DNA of 64,000 nt from Opisthorchis felineus. Its lineage: Eukaryota; Platyhelminthes; Trematoda; Opisthorchiida; Opisthorchiidae. Shown here one piece after another: positions 34,063 to 46,155 of this stretch (its first letter is position 1; every line of letters starts with the position of its first letter). Under the pieces are notes generated by a model. It had not been told where the DNA came from and ran no database searches. It was given only the letters and a program-made list of their open reading frames with translations. The position numbers and the translations under genes were made by a program. Location of the stretch: the NCBI GenBank assembly GCA_004794785.1, contig SJOL01010039.1, forward strand, positions 296,094 to 360,093, in the 5' to 3' direction.

Positions 34063-35205
34063 AGTCGGGTACATAGCGGAAACCGCACGTGACTCATGTG
34101 AACATGTTTGTGTCCTTGAAAATACAAACCTTTCAGCAGAAAAGGCTAAAAGCTTGCATCGTGAACAGCTGATGTAATTGATAAATTTGCTAGCATATGA
34201 TGGATCAACTAACGCATCGAGTAGCTTTCATTTCCTAGGCTCGCAATTCATTGTTCCGGAACAGCTGGCACCGTTTACGGCAAGCTTTGAAAAACTACCG
34301 GAGGGCTTACCCCTGAACTAACTAAAGAAGATGTAGTCGGAATGCAATTTGCGCGAGAGCCCACTCTGATGTGTAAAGGTCGACGGAGGAAAACCAGTCC
34401 TGGTGCGAGCAAAGTTCTGATAATTTCACCTGAGGCTTCAGGGAAGACGTATTTGCAGGAAAATATAAAACAGCAAATCAAAGCAAACTTGGATCTCTCT
34501 GTGGAAAAGAACGTCAATAAAAAGCTTCTGCTCTGAGAATATTTGAGCCAGCTGTCCAACCGGAATGGCAGGAATAGCATTTATGTACCACAAAATGACT
34601 TCAGATTGAATATTGCAATGCAATAGAACCATGCACTTTAAAGTAAGCGTGAAGGAAATTTAACTTGAGTCTTTCATCGGGCGGTACTATCTTGGTTTAC
34701 AATGTGAAATCAAAATTTTTTGAATGAATAATCTTTTTTACTTGGCCTGACCAAACAGAGAGAGACACGTGTCGTACAATAAAAGACGCTTCTGGCATTT
34801 CACTAGAACCGTCAAAGTAGCAAGTATTATTTGAAACTTTAGCAGGTCGGAAAAATTCTTCCAAGAGAGAGGTCAAACAAAAATGTGGGTAGCCTTAGTA
34901 AAAAGAAACGATCCATCAAATCCATCAGAAGGGAATTTTACCGATACGCTTTTTATCCTACCGTAATATAGGATGAAAGACATTAGTTGCATTTTTATGT
35001 ATAGATGTATGCAAAGTATGGACTCAGTTAACACATGTAGATGAGTGGAAATTTTCTAAATTTTCCAAGTCTTAATACGAGAACACTGACCTAGAACAAT
35101 GGTCTGGTATATTAAAGGAGAGTATGACAAATTAAGTGGCATAGTAACTCCAGTGGCAAGGCGAATTTTAGCCAATCCTGGGGCGCTGTACATTTAGTCT
35201 ACATG

Positions 35206-35372
35206 TCATCGCGGTTTTAAGGTTGCTGCGTATTCTATGGGCAAACGGTCATGCTTCGAGGTGTTAGTCTTTAAGGGGGCAGCTGTATACAAAATTCTCC
35301 TCAGGCCAGCTGTATCTCTTCATGTTAAAGTCAAGATAAGCTTATACGTAGAGAAGAAAACTACTGGCGTAA
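35206..35372 (+). repeat. direct repeat, copy 1 of 2
   Basis: TCATCGCGGTTTTAAGGTTG ... GCTTCGAGGTGTTAGTCTTT ... GTAGAGAAGAAAACTACTGG recurs at 35693-35859 with few differences. The two 167-bp copies flank 320 bp, like long terminal repeats or a partial tandem duplication. Confidence 0.85.
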
Positions 35373-35501
35373 CGGTGAACACTACTGATGAGGCATGCGA
35401 GCAGTACGTGTGTTCTCGTAACTCCGCCTTGATCTAATGGAAGGTGGGATTTATTACGGAATTTGTGGAACTACTTTGCAGTTTTCGCTTGCAATTGTGT
35501 G

Positions 35502-35668
35502 GTAGTCAATGAATATCCAGGAGAGTTCAAGAAGACGCGTTCAAGAAGAAGACGGATATTCAGTTTTTAAAAACAACGTGCAAATGTGAGTTTAACTTTC
35601 CTGTCCAATAGTCTGTAACCGTTTGGTTGGCGTTTTTCTAATAAACAACTCCGAGGCGAAGGGCTTTC
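35502..35668 (+). repeat. inverted repeat, partner at 42242-42408
   Basis: GTAGTCAATGAATATCCAGG ... TTTTTAAAAACAACGTGCAA ... CGAAGGGCTTTC is found again as its reverse complement at 42242-42408, nearly identical over 167 bp. Confidence 0.9.
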
Positions 35669-35692
35669 CTCGTTACAGACATACATACAATA

Positions 35693-35859
35693 TCATCACG
35701 GTTTTAAGGTTGTTGCGTTTTCTATGGTCAAGTTGTCACGCTTCGAGGTGTCAGTCTTTAAGGGGGCTGCTGTATACAAAATTTTCCTCAGGCCAGCTGC
35801 ATCTCTTCATGTTAACGTCAGGATAAGATTATCCGTAGAGAAGAAATCTACTGGTATAA
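35693..35859 (+). repeat. direct repeat, copy 2 of 2
   Basis: Second copy of the 35206-35372 segment: TCATCACGGTTTTAAGGTTG, GCTTCGAGGTGTCAGTCTTT. It starts 24 bp after the inverted repeat at 35502-35668. Confidence 0.85.
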
Positions 35860-36478
35860 ACACCCTATGCTAGTTCTGCATTCGAACACACGTAAACAGC
35901 TTAGGTGAGTTCAGCTGACGCGTAGCTCTGCTGTGCCTATATGACAACTTTGAAATGTACACATAATATGACAGAATGAGGAGAGTTCTTTGACTCGCGG
36001 GACATGGGTGTATACCGTTTGTTGCTGTTAGCAAGGCGTCTCAAGCGTCGTGTTAAACTCACAAAAATTCATTCCTACCGATCAGTCAGAACTTTTTGAT
36101 CACGAAATTGTTTAAATGGGAAAAGTTAATTTTCAACTCTCACTTCTCACTTCACAACGGAAGACAACGATCACACTAATAACCAGGCATCGAAACCCCC
36201 AATAACATGGGCATACTTGTTGTCTTCAAGGGCCCACGTTGTCACGTCACTCTGCTGAGATTGCAAAGACGCCTCCACAAAAGTCAGTAAATGACTCAGT
36301 TGAAGTTAGGCTATCTTAACTAATCGGCATGCACATATAAAGAAACTGTGCTGCTCTCAAGACAACTTAGCCGACTCTTTCAGCACAGCTGTCTTCCAAT
36401 GTTAATCTGTTTTTACACCCCTTGAACTCAATACAGATCCCCTCGACGAAAAAACACCACTAGGAAACCATTGGTAGC

Positions 36479-36593
36479 GTGAGAAGATTTGAGAATTTTC
36501 AATGAAGATTTAGTCCTGTTTGTGAAGCCAATCTGTGCTTATTGGTTTCTCAGCATGGATTAGTTCTATTTACGGGGCAAAATATCCATTTTT
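36479..36593. mobile_element. foldback family, minimal copy
   Basis: The two outer arms almost touch. GAAGATTTAGTCCTGTTTGT then AAGCCAATCTGTGCT is followed at once by the inverted TTCTCAGCATGGATTAG... and GGGGCAAAATATCCATTTTT. All internal sequence including the ribozymes is deleted. Confidence 0.65.
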
Positions 36594-37430
36594 GGGGTTC
36601 ATCCTTACCTGAAGAAGGGGTTACGATATTTGGTACCTGGAGAAAGCGGTTTCTTCGAAAGGAGAGGTTTTTTGTATTCAAACGTCCAAGCTACATATTT
36701 GACCCCCTTAACTTTTTGGTACTACTGATGTTCACTTGATGATTAGCCTTTCATGTTTATCACGGTTTAAGAACGGAGAAACCATAGGTTTTGTAAAAAC
36801 CATTGATTCTTCATTGATTTATTCTTACTTGCATACAGGCTGGTATGTCACAGACACCACATCGTTACAGGAAAGTGAGTACTCACCAAATTCATAGATC
36901 ACGTTCGCATAGTCCCTTGTTCGCTTCTGCACAGTTCTAATGAAACCTTCGTGTGTATCTTTCACAGGAGAACCACCGGAGTCACAAAGAAACTGCCAAG
37001 CATCTACAATGAATCATGGTACGTGGGTCACCTTTTTTGTTACCCAAGTAGACATGGTTTGTTCTTGACAATATAGTGTATTGTCCTCAAGCATAAGCAA
37101 ACTAGTCAAGGTAAAATGTGTTTTTCTCTGCCTCACTGTTCGAAATTATGCTTTCCACCTACGATCTGGAAGGTGGTTTCCCTTCAGAAACAATGAAACC
37201 TTATATTGCTGTCCTGTTCGCCAACAATATAAGTACCGTAATTTGAAAAAGCTCTAAAAAGGCTACTCGTCAGGATGCTTATAGGGAGTGCTCTTATTTC
37301 GGAGGAAACTCCTGACAAGATCTAATGTGATCACTCGTTATAGTATAGATCTAATCTTGTGCCACGTTTTGGGATTTGACGTGCCAACGACTCTGAATAA
37401 CAATGTTTACTTTGAATCATTGGTGCTAGT

Positions 37431-37800
37431 GTGAAGAGATTTGGTAATTTTCAACTTTGATTTTGTCCTGTCATTGAGGCTAACCTGTGTTGAAAACGAA
37501 ATTCAGAGCTTCGAACCCACGTTCTTCTGACCAGTGGTTGACTGTTAGGCCACGAGCGGCTGACCAGCTGTGTGGTTGGCTGATTGTCAAGAGCTAATTA
37601 CACTGCTGTTCAGCCGGTCGTGGCCGAAAGATAAAGTGTCCAAACACTGCTTTTAAAGTCGCGGATTCGAAACACTGAGTTTCGTGAGAAGTACAATGCT
37701 GAAGATTCCCGATGAGCACATAACAGCTGCGCAACACCTCATGGCTTTTCAGTATAGATTGGTCTCACGGACAAGACGAAATCTGAATGAGATTTGCCAA
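37431..37800. mobile_element. foldback element, both arms present
   Basis: The left arm GTGAAGAGATTTGGTAATTT, then GGCCACGAGCGGCTGACCAG, turns near 37600. The right arm has CGGTCGTGGCCGAAAGATAA, GCGGATTCGAAACACTGAGT and CATGGCTTTTCAGTATAGAT, then GACGAAATCT. The right arm keeps a degraded ribozyme segment (37695-37735). The left arm has lost its own. Confidence 0.65.
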
Positions 37801-40384
37801 AAAGTTCATGCTTCTTCAGACGTCCGTTTAGCAACCACTTATAAGACACGACTAGATAGTTGTTCGTAGCGAGGCTCAAAAGGATTTTCATTTATTCACA
37901 GGGCCCTTATCCGGCTTTTATCAGCTTCTTCTGTGACCAGACATTGGTGAGATATCAACCAACTCTTTGGGCCGACTAGATGTTTGTCTGATAGCACGGT
38001 TGCCCCCATGAAGTTCACCATATCTGACAAATGAGAAAAAGTAAAAATACGTATATTTTCGGGTGGCAAGACATGTCATTTATCGCACTGATGGCTCGGT
38101 TTTGGTGCATCTAATAGACAGGATACTACCAATAACCTCCCGGGCCGTTTTGGACCCAAGCAATTAACCATTAGGAAATAACTCGTGTCATCCCACTATG
38201 AAAATCAGTCCAGCGGTGAGATCTAAATGTATCTCTAATCAAATACCAGTTACCTAGAGGCATTTCGTTACACGCGTGAGCTACGGAAACCGGGTAGGAA
38301 AATGGAAAATCCCACATAATTCGCAAACCTCTAAACTTCCGGACATACTCTTGTCCACTTTGGGAATGGGGCACTATCCGAAAAGTCCTATTCTCAGTTG
38401 GACCTTAAAGTCAAGTAGCGAGGGTTGCAATATTTCTCCTAGGAATTAGACCAGTTGCCAGTGTTCTAAAAGAAGACGAATAAAACAAGGATACTGCATT
38501 GAGACGCGTTAAAGTCACTATCATAAAGCTAATTAAAAACAACAATAGTTCACCTTTTATTACATGATACTCGCAACATACAACCGCGAGAACGAACCAC
38601 TACGTATTTATCAACCAGATAAAACCGGCTTTTGGACCCTACCCGCAGCAGCAATTCAATTAATGAGCGTCCCTTGATTTCGCTCACAACCCGGAGGTAA
38701 CTTATCAAGCTAAAATACCATGCAGAAATACATTTACTACCATAGGCTTATTCAAGGTAAGCCAGGTACACTAATCTACTTTCATGAACGGAAGCGACCT
38801 TGAAAATGGCCCCATTCAGCTCTGATTACAGCGGATAGCAGCATAAGCCGTAAATAACGGAAAATTCCTGTTTCGGGTAGTAACCTTTCCTTATAATTTT
38901 CATCTGTCCCAGATTACTCCGGTAGTGAATGCCTACAGGCTGTTGGGGATGACATTTGTCCCGTTTTGCTTTCTACGTGTGTTGTAATCAAGATTGTACT
39001 ATATCTAAAAACCTGAAAACTGTTTCAGTGTCAATGATTCCTGTCACTGTTCGGATGTCCGATACAAAGATACCTTGGGATGTGTTGTCGCATACATTCA
39101 AAATAACGCGCTGGGAAGTGAGTTCTGCACAAAATTTATGAATCATTTTATGCTAACATGGAAGGTCAACAGCCTTATATATCAACTCCACCGCACGAAG
39201 TGTACCGAATATTTGGTCAAACAAAGTCGGAACGGTTTGTACAACCGGGTTTCATGAGGGACACTAGTTTATTTCGCGCTTACCAGCTTGGCCTACTAAC
39301 GGGGCAAGCGCGTATTGTTTCCTGCTATTTACTCAAACAGTGATCGTTAGTGCAGTGTAACTCTAATGGCACAACGCAACAGAGAAAAGCTCCGATGAGT
39401 ACTGCAGACTATTTCTTTTGTCAAACGATGCATCTGATGGCATCTTTAGAAGCAAATGGCAAACCAGCCGACAAAAAAAGAGTTTCACTGTAAACTAGTC
39501 TGAAGGGATTCCCCACGTCCTCTGGAATTCGGCCAAGATAAGTTTCAAATGGATTACACATAGCTGTCTCGATTGTGTTGTAAACTGGTTGACAAGATAA
39601 TTTGCAACCAATGCGTGTACATTTAGATTTTTTAGAATTTGCTTAAATCCTAATACCCGAGTCCTATTCTTTCACTCCCCAGCTCTCTGGAGAAGTCTCT
39701 CTTTTGGGACTTTTTTCTCTGCCACGTCTATTAGTTGTCCTTTTTTGAAAAGGCCCATGTAATTAAGCGAGTTTTGCTGAAAGAAGCAGATTTACTGTCA
39801 TCAGTGCGCAATTCCATGTTTTTTATCTGGACATTGGGACAACATATTCAGTAAAGGTGCAGCTCCGAAATGATAGGTTGCTGAATGGTGTCTGCTGAAT
39901 CAATGAGGTTTACTCACATCGTGCCTCCGTATATGTGTGTTTTCATGAGAGGCTTGAAACCAATAAATAGTCTGGAATCAATTCTAACCCGTCTTTATTG
40001 GGGACCAGGTGCTTTAAAGCCTGATGGGACATAATCAGTGGCTTACCGCGATGGATTTATATATATGTATACACATATATGAATTAAAATTGCAGTAGGA
40101 CACGTCCGTTTGCATTAACGCCGTCCATATCTAATAGTCCCTACTCTGTACAGGGCTGAGTTGCACGTCCAAATGTTGCAAGAGTGCCTATTCATTGAAA
40201 ATATGCTTACACGTATTTGTTATGTACTTTGCTATGTACTTTATTTTACCTTCTTCATGCTATTCAGCAGTAGTCGAGGAAATCGCTACTTCCAATTATC
40301 GTCCAGTTTGAAGATGTGAACCAAAATCAGGATCAAATCAAATAAGGATTTCGAAGGGTTATTTTCTGGACACTTTAATCGTAA

Positions 40385-40575
40385 TTGTGGGTGGGTTCAG
40401 GATTTGTACAATACACATCCACATCAGTTTCGTTTGAATAGTCCTCCTAGCGTCCTGGTACATGAACAAGCCCGACTGTCCAGACGTTATAAGTCTGGTG
40501 CGTGGAGCTTGGGGTAGCGGTAAAACTCTTTCCTCACATGTCAGATACCCAGAGGTCAAAGTCCAGCAAGGTCGG
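40385..40575 (+). repeat. tRNA-derived SINE, third kind, copy 1
   Basis: GTTTGAATAGTCCTCCTAGC, GTACATGAACAAGCCCGACT and GGGGTAGCGGTAAAACTCTT, then a B-box-like AGAGGTCAAAGTCC. All segments recur in order at 54310-54460. Plus orientation, head to the right. Confidence 0.6.
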
Positions 40576-42241
40576 TGATATACACTGCTAATGAGCTATC
40601 AGAACAGAAGAACTAGAGTACATTGTTTCCCCCGTTTGTTACGAACTCATGAGAATAAGATGATCTTAGCCGCGAATTGTGGGTAAACCAGAGTCAACAC
40701 TGGTGTAGATGTACCTGATGATAATATATTTAAACAAAGAATAGTGCATCGTCAGTACTCCGTCGGTACTCTTCTAGTACTGATCAGTTTATGGAATGCC
40801 TAAGACCCACACCACGTTTATCTACACCCGAGGGTCCAACCCCTTTTGAGTAACTTAGCTACGCCCTGTTCAGTGCTAGAGTATCAAATTAGACATTTCT
40901 GCACTTCAATAGCTTTTAAATTTCCCCATGAAGGAAGACGTATTCACCAACTATCTGCGAATCCTGACTTTGGAATCAATTCTTGGTTAACACTAACCAT
41001 CCGGAACTCCGACAATACCACACACATAATGTAAAACTAAAATTTCCTTCGAATTTTTCTTTGAGTATAATGTTATTGAGCTGCGCTTAGTCCCAACGGT
41101 ATTAATTTTAAAACGAACCCCGAGAATCCATTTATGAATGGTTCTTCAGGGTACATCCAACCATCTGATTCAGTTTAGAACCAAAATCTATTGAAAGGGC
41201 AAAATCGTGAGAAAAATCAAACTTTTCAAGGTGTTCCATTGTGCTAAGTGCATACAGACCAAAGCCCTGCACCAAAATTTTGTGATAGAGTGTGAATTTC
41301 AAGTCACCTGGTTGCAGTATACAAGTGTTTGGAGAATGAGCAATCCTCGGCATGATTCAAACTGACATTTAGGTGAACAACGGAGTAAGACAACGGTAGA
41401 ATAATTTTTAATTTTATAATAATAGTATTCTGTTTCCCTGATGGCAGCATTATTCACACATGTAAATGGACACCCCCACCTTTTCGTTTGACTCAACTTT
41501 GACCTCTGTATGTTCAAACAATGAGTATAAACGAGCTTATCAAAACCCCTGCACCAGGGTAGTAAGGACCATCCAGTGTTAGGCTTCCTTCACGGTGGAT
41601 GAGTTTTCACCGCATTCCCTTCTTTTGAAAAAATGATAAGTATGGTCAGTTGGAGTAGGCTAGCAGTACCTTCTGGTCTATGATATAAGACACCGACTTT
41701 TGAACACCTATATTTTTGAACTTTTAGTTTGTAATTTTGCCTCAGATTTCCATTTTCTGTAAAAGCTGTTGAAAAACCACTGAAAACTGACACCTTGGAG
41801 CAGCCTAACCCCTCATCCAGTGTCTCATCTGTTTGAACTATGATTTTTACTCAACTGGAGGAGTTTGGAACCGATTGAGAAGTCATCGTTTCAGAAGGGT
41901 TTGGTAAACAATCGGCAGTTTTTAACTATGGCACGTTTCGCTTTTAACACGAAAGCTCCATCAGGCCAAGTGAGCAGGTCACCAATTTGGCCAGGTTTTA
42001 AGGCAGGCGGAGAACCAATTAGTATGACCTCTTCGGATTAGCACACTAGATCAGTGGTGAATGTCAATTAAAGGGTCTTGTTGGTTGGTGTGGTTGCTTA
42101 AATTTTCCCTTTCCATAAGCACTATGTTCTTCTGATCCACATAGACAGGGGTGCGCGTCATGAGTGCGGAAAAGAATCCTTTTCTTTCGAATACTTCAGA
42201 TTACATTGTAATGCTGCAGAAAACCCTACCAATATAAGGAA

Positions 42242-42408
42242 GAAAGCCCTTCGCTGCAGAGTTGTTTATTAAAAAAACGCCAACCAAACGGTTACAGATT
42301 ATTGGACATGAAAGTTAAACTCACATTTGCACGTTGTTTTTAAAAACTGAATATCCGTCTTCTTCTTGAACGCGTCTTCTTAAACTCTCCTGGATATTCA
42401 TTGACTAC
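42242..42408 (-). repeat. inverted repeat, partner of 35502-35668
   Basis: Reverse complement of 35502-35668, 6.6 kb away. It lacks the flanking 167-bp direct repeats of the other locus, so the mobile or duplicated unit is the 167-bp core itself. Confidence 0.9.
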
Positions 42409-42738
42409 TGGTGACTGAGGTCACCAGAAATGTCGTAGTACAGGCTGAACAAAGATGTAGACTGCGTTGACGATCGGCTGTTCAACAACTTATTTTGGAA
42501 AGCAGTGGTAGCTAACTCAATAAAGTAGGCGTTACAGCTGAAGGTGCCCACCGGTGGCACGTTGATTCTTTTTATTTTCTTTGTTTCTCTATTTTGTTTC
42601 CGAGTTTAAATCCGTTAAGTTCAGATATTCCCGTCTGATTGGTTTGCTTTGTATCAGGTGTGGCCATGTTGCCAATTTTAATTTGCGCTCTATCATTCCC
42701 TGCATCAAGTGTGGTTTATCGATTCAAATCCATCTAAA

Positions 42739-42894
42739 ACTCCACTCTACTCCACTCCACTCCACTCCACTCCACTCCACTCCACTCCACTCCACTCCAC
42801 TCCACTCCACTCCACTCCACTCCACTCCACTGCAATCCACTCCACTTCACTCCACTCCACTCCACTCCACTTCACTCCACTCCACTCCACTCCA
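42739..42894 (+). repeat. CCACT pentanucleotide array
   Basis: About 31 units of ACTCC/CCACT with a few T or CA variants. The pyrimidine-rich strand ends 67 bp before the exon acceptor at 42961. Open frames reading Leu-His-Ser-Thr-Pro repeats across it are artefacts of the array. Confidence 0.95.
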
Positions 42895-42961
42895 ATTTTA
42901 CTGATCTACCTAATGCCTGCCGCGTTGCTACCCGTATTTTACTCTCAATTTGTCTTTTTAG

Positions 42962-43127
42962 ATCTCGAGAGGTGAACAGGTAACAGTGGGGATGCATGCC
43001 ACACTCGACTTAGTGGAAGGAGCTTTGATACACGGACGTGTTTTTGACACAGCTCCTGGAAAAGTCAAAAGAATTACCGCAAAATTTGCATTGGAAGGAC
43101 TCTCACTACAATCAGTCGACCTAGAAG
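42962..43127 (+). CDS. exon, unnamed large gene
   Basis: Acceptor CAATTTGTCTTTTTAG|ATC; phase 0 frame reads ISRGEQVTVGMHATLDLVEG, then ALIHGRVFDTAPGKVKRITA. The donor CTAGAAG|GTATTC is moderate (exit 1). The frame would stay open another 18 codons if unspliced. The donor chosen joins 46043 in phase. A second open frame from 43135 to 43395 (KWWLRNLGAADLKNEPVKLR) is possible exon sequence but fits no phase. Confidence 0.65.
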
Positions 43128-44416
43128 GTATTCAGTGTGGTTTACCGAGTGGTATTCTGGTTGCCTTTTATATTCGAGTCTGATTAAATTGAATAAACAT
43201 GGGGTGGACTTACGAACATGCTGCATACATAAGGCTGTTTTATTTCACATTGTTAAATGGTGGTTGCGAAATCTCGGCGCCGCTGACCTAAAAAACGAAC
43301 CCGTGAAACTACGGCAGTACCCAGCACAGGTAACCGACTGCGGAAATGTTGTTAGTTACCTTCATCTAGTTCACAGGTGGGGAGACTCACAATGAACGGG
43401 GCACCGAGTATCTCTCATCTAACGATGACAGAAAAATGTATGCTAAACTCGACCAGCGAACATAAATTAATCAAGGTACACAAATTTCTTTACAATACAC
43501 TTTAAAGTAATGAAAAAAACTGTTGAACGAGAACAACAGATTACTAAAGCTGTCGGTGCAAAACATGTTACCTCTGGATGCTTGGAGCTGTCCGAAACAC
43601 CTGGAAACTAATGAGGATTGATAATGTAAATAGCAGTTCTGCTCAGCACTAGTCCACCTCGTCCACCATTGGGAACGCGCTGCAAAGACATTAAGACCGA
43701 AATCTTCAAAAAAATCATTCGATTATTCGAGGAGAAAGTCAGCAATAAAACGACGACGAACGTAGTCAACCAGCTAAAAAACGCAGAAGTGGTTTGGAAG
43801 CAGAACGGTAGTATACTGATGCTTATCAGGACCCCGTAAATGTCACGGGGTGGTGGAACAATGGGTGAGATTTTCATAGAAGGCTATCTGTAGAGATCAC
43901 AATATCCAAAATCTGGTACACCGACTAATGAATATAGGTAAAGGCGTGTGTGGAAGTGTATGTGACAGATTTGATCACATATTCAAGGCAAATATTTAAC
44001 AGCTCATATGCTTAGTTCTTTTTCATGTAGTTCCGGGTTGTGAGGACCAATTCTCCACTTATAGTTTTAAATTTTCTCCCATTCGACCTGATGATATGAA
44101 TGCTCCGGAAGGACCGTGTGGATAAGTGAAAGCTCACGTATTTTCACAAAATTTCTTTGAAGCTATCAAAGTGCTGAAATGTGAGGAACATTTGGACGCT
44201 TACAGCCTTAGTAAGTTGAATGTTTTGGTACTGGCGTTTCTGTTCTGACACTATCTAGAGTGAATGCGGGTTCTATTAGGTGTTTTGATGCATCACAGCT
44301 GAATGCGTATGTGCAAAGAGTAACTGAGGAGTGATCTCATATGTGTTCTATTAGCGTCAACATAGGGAATTCAGATGAACGCTCCATATATAGATGTTTA
44401 ACTGTGTAAATAAATT

Positions 44417-44660
44417 CGGTCAATGCCGGAAAGCCGAGAAGCACTTTAAAGGTGTTTCATCCTTAATGGAAACCATCAGCAGTGCGCGTCTTCCGAATCT
44501 TCCGGGACATTCGAACCCTTGACTTCCCAGCTAGTAGTTAAATCCTAATCCGTTCGATCGCAGCCAATTAGCTAGCAGTATGACTAACCACCACTCAGGA
44601 AAGACAAAGCCACTTTTCCATCATTCAATTAGCCCGCGCTACGTGTTCGCGTGTTGAGTG
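44417..44660. mobile_element. foldback family copy
   Basis: GGTCAATGCCGGAAAGCCGA then the ribozyme segment (minus strand 44441-44485: GCACTG-CTGATGG, GGATGAAACACC...), then GAACCCTTGACTTCCCAGCT. The tail 44618-44660 (CATCATTCAATTAGCC) matches the internal segment seen at 57325. Confidence 0.65.
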
Positions 44661-46042
44661 GCCCCTCGAATGCCGGCTTCTCAGATATGAGATACTTCAT
44701 GGTTGCCCAGGCCGAAGAAACGGCTTGTTTGAGGATCTCCACCCTGAGACGTTGATTCGAAGGTCTGACAGACAAGATGGTAGGATGGTATTTGTTTTTT
44801 CTTGGGTGCTTTTCTGTCACCTCTGACCCAAGAGTCGGAACCGCGTGGCAACAGTTGTTAGCGTTTTCTTGAGGAACACTTCCTGAAGCCAGTGACTCAA
44901 TAGTCTGACCCGTTTGGCTGCAGGGCATTAGCCTGGCTTGAGGACTCAGAGGGTAAGCTATAGTTGCCACATCGAGCTCGTGGGAAGGTTTTCTTTTTTC
45001 GACCTTATTGGGTGGTTCACCGATGGTCATTATCAACCATTGGTTGATCATGCTGTGCGGTTTTTGGACTGACCTTACCTAACCAGTCCCTCCTCAAGGA
45101 AAGTCAGCGTCGCTGGTTCCATAAATTAGAGCATGTTGGATGGCTGTAAGGAAAACCTAACGGACCTGAAACTCGTGTCGCGGAAAACAGCACGAATTTA
45201 CCTCCAGACTCTCCTCCTCTTGCAGCACAAAGACTAGGTATTCTTCGTCGGGCTTCGTCCTGTTAGTCTTAATGAACTAAATCCTAGCCAGGGTAACCCA
45301 CAGGTTCATTGCAGCACTGAAGCCTGACCACCACGACAAAGTAACAGCTTTGGTTCAAAAACAAGGTAGACAGAATATTTAGCACATTCTCTTGTTTGGT
45401 CTCACAGTATGGATTCCATTATTTGTATAAATGGTTTATTGTGAATATAACCATCTGTTCGTACGTTGACATTGTTAACCAATACCTTGAGGGCACTAAT
45501 TTCATACTTTGAAAAACCCATTCAAATTGTAATTGGAATACGACGGGCCAGTAACCCATGTACTTGTCGTGACGTTGCACGTGACCTATCAATATCAGTT
45601 GCAGTGACAGTTAGTATGGCATCCAAGTTGAATGGCGGTTCACATAACGGATCTGGTAACCAAAACCTGCGAAATTAATGCACCGTTTATCAAGAAACAT
45701 GCAAAAAGAGGTCATTTGCGAAAGAAAGCACTGCTTTTGGCATAATGTTTGACATGAGGTGGGTAAAACACAATCTGTAGAATTCGTAGGCTCTCAAGAC
45801 ACGGGCGATTGCTATTTTCTCGAACAAAAAGGTCCATGCGTACCTCAGCTTGAATGCATTTCAGGTGGATATTTGCAAAAGGCGTCAGGGCCTGTTTTTC
45901 AGGTTGATCATACACACACAACTGGTCCCATAATTAGATAATGCAAATGTAGTTCCTCGACATATGCGGTTGGAAAAAAACAACACTGCTGTTCACCAGC
46001 CTAATTGTTTCTTTATTATTTTGAATGCCATACAACTTCCAG

Positions 46043-46155
46043 AAGCGTCTTTCAAGTTCTTTATACCAGTCGGAAATCAACGACTTCTCGCCAAGAACCT
46101 ACCCAAAGCTCATTCGGCGGAGTATGACAACATAATTGAATTCAGTGACATCTTT
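46043..46155 (+). CDS. exon, unnamed large gene
   Basis: Acceptor TGCCATACAACTTCCAG|AA and donor GACATCTTT|GTGAGTTCC are both strong. Entry 1, exit 0. It reads ASFKFFIPVGNQRLLAKNLP, then EYDNIIEFSDIF. It bridges 42962 and 48241 perfectly in phase, with the junction codon GAA. Confidence 0.75.

Larger units (their letters stand above)
33011..42961. other. very large intron with repeats
   Basis: No further exon with good splice sites was found. It holds a CTACTGT short tandem (34035-34062), the duplicated segments of 35206-35859, foldback copies at 36479 and 37431, a SINE at 40385, the inverted partner at 42242-42408, and the pentanucleotide array abutting the next exon. Confidence 0.45.

Noticed and set aside
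42581..42975. Two open frames coding for Leu-His-Ser-Thr-Pro repeats
   Set aside because: Translation of the CCACT pentanucleotide array in frames that carry no stop; not a gene.
44629..45051. 140-codon open frame on the minus strand
   Set aside because: Its end lies in the tail of a foldback repeat and there is no recognisable domain; probably chance or repeat-derived.
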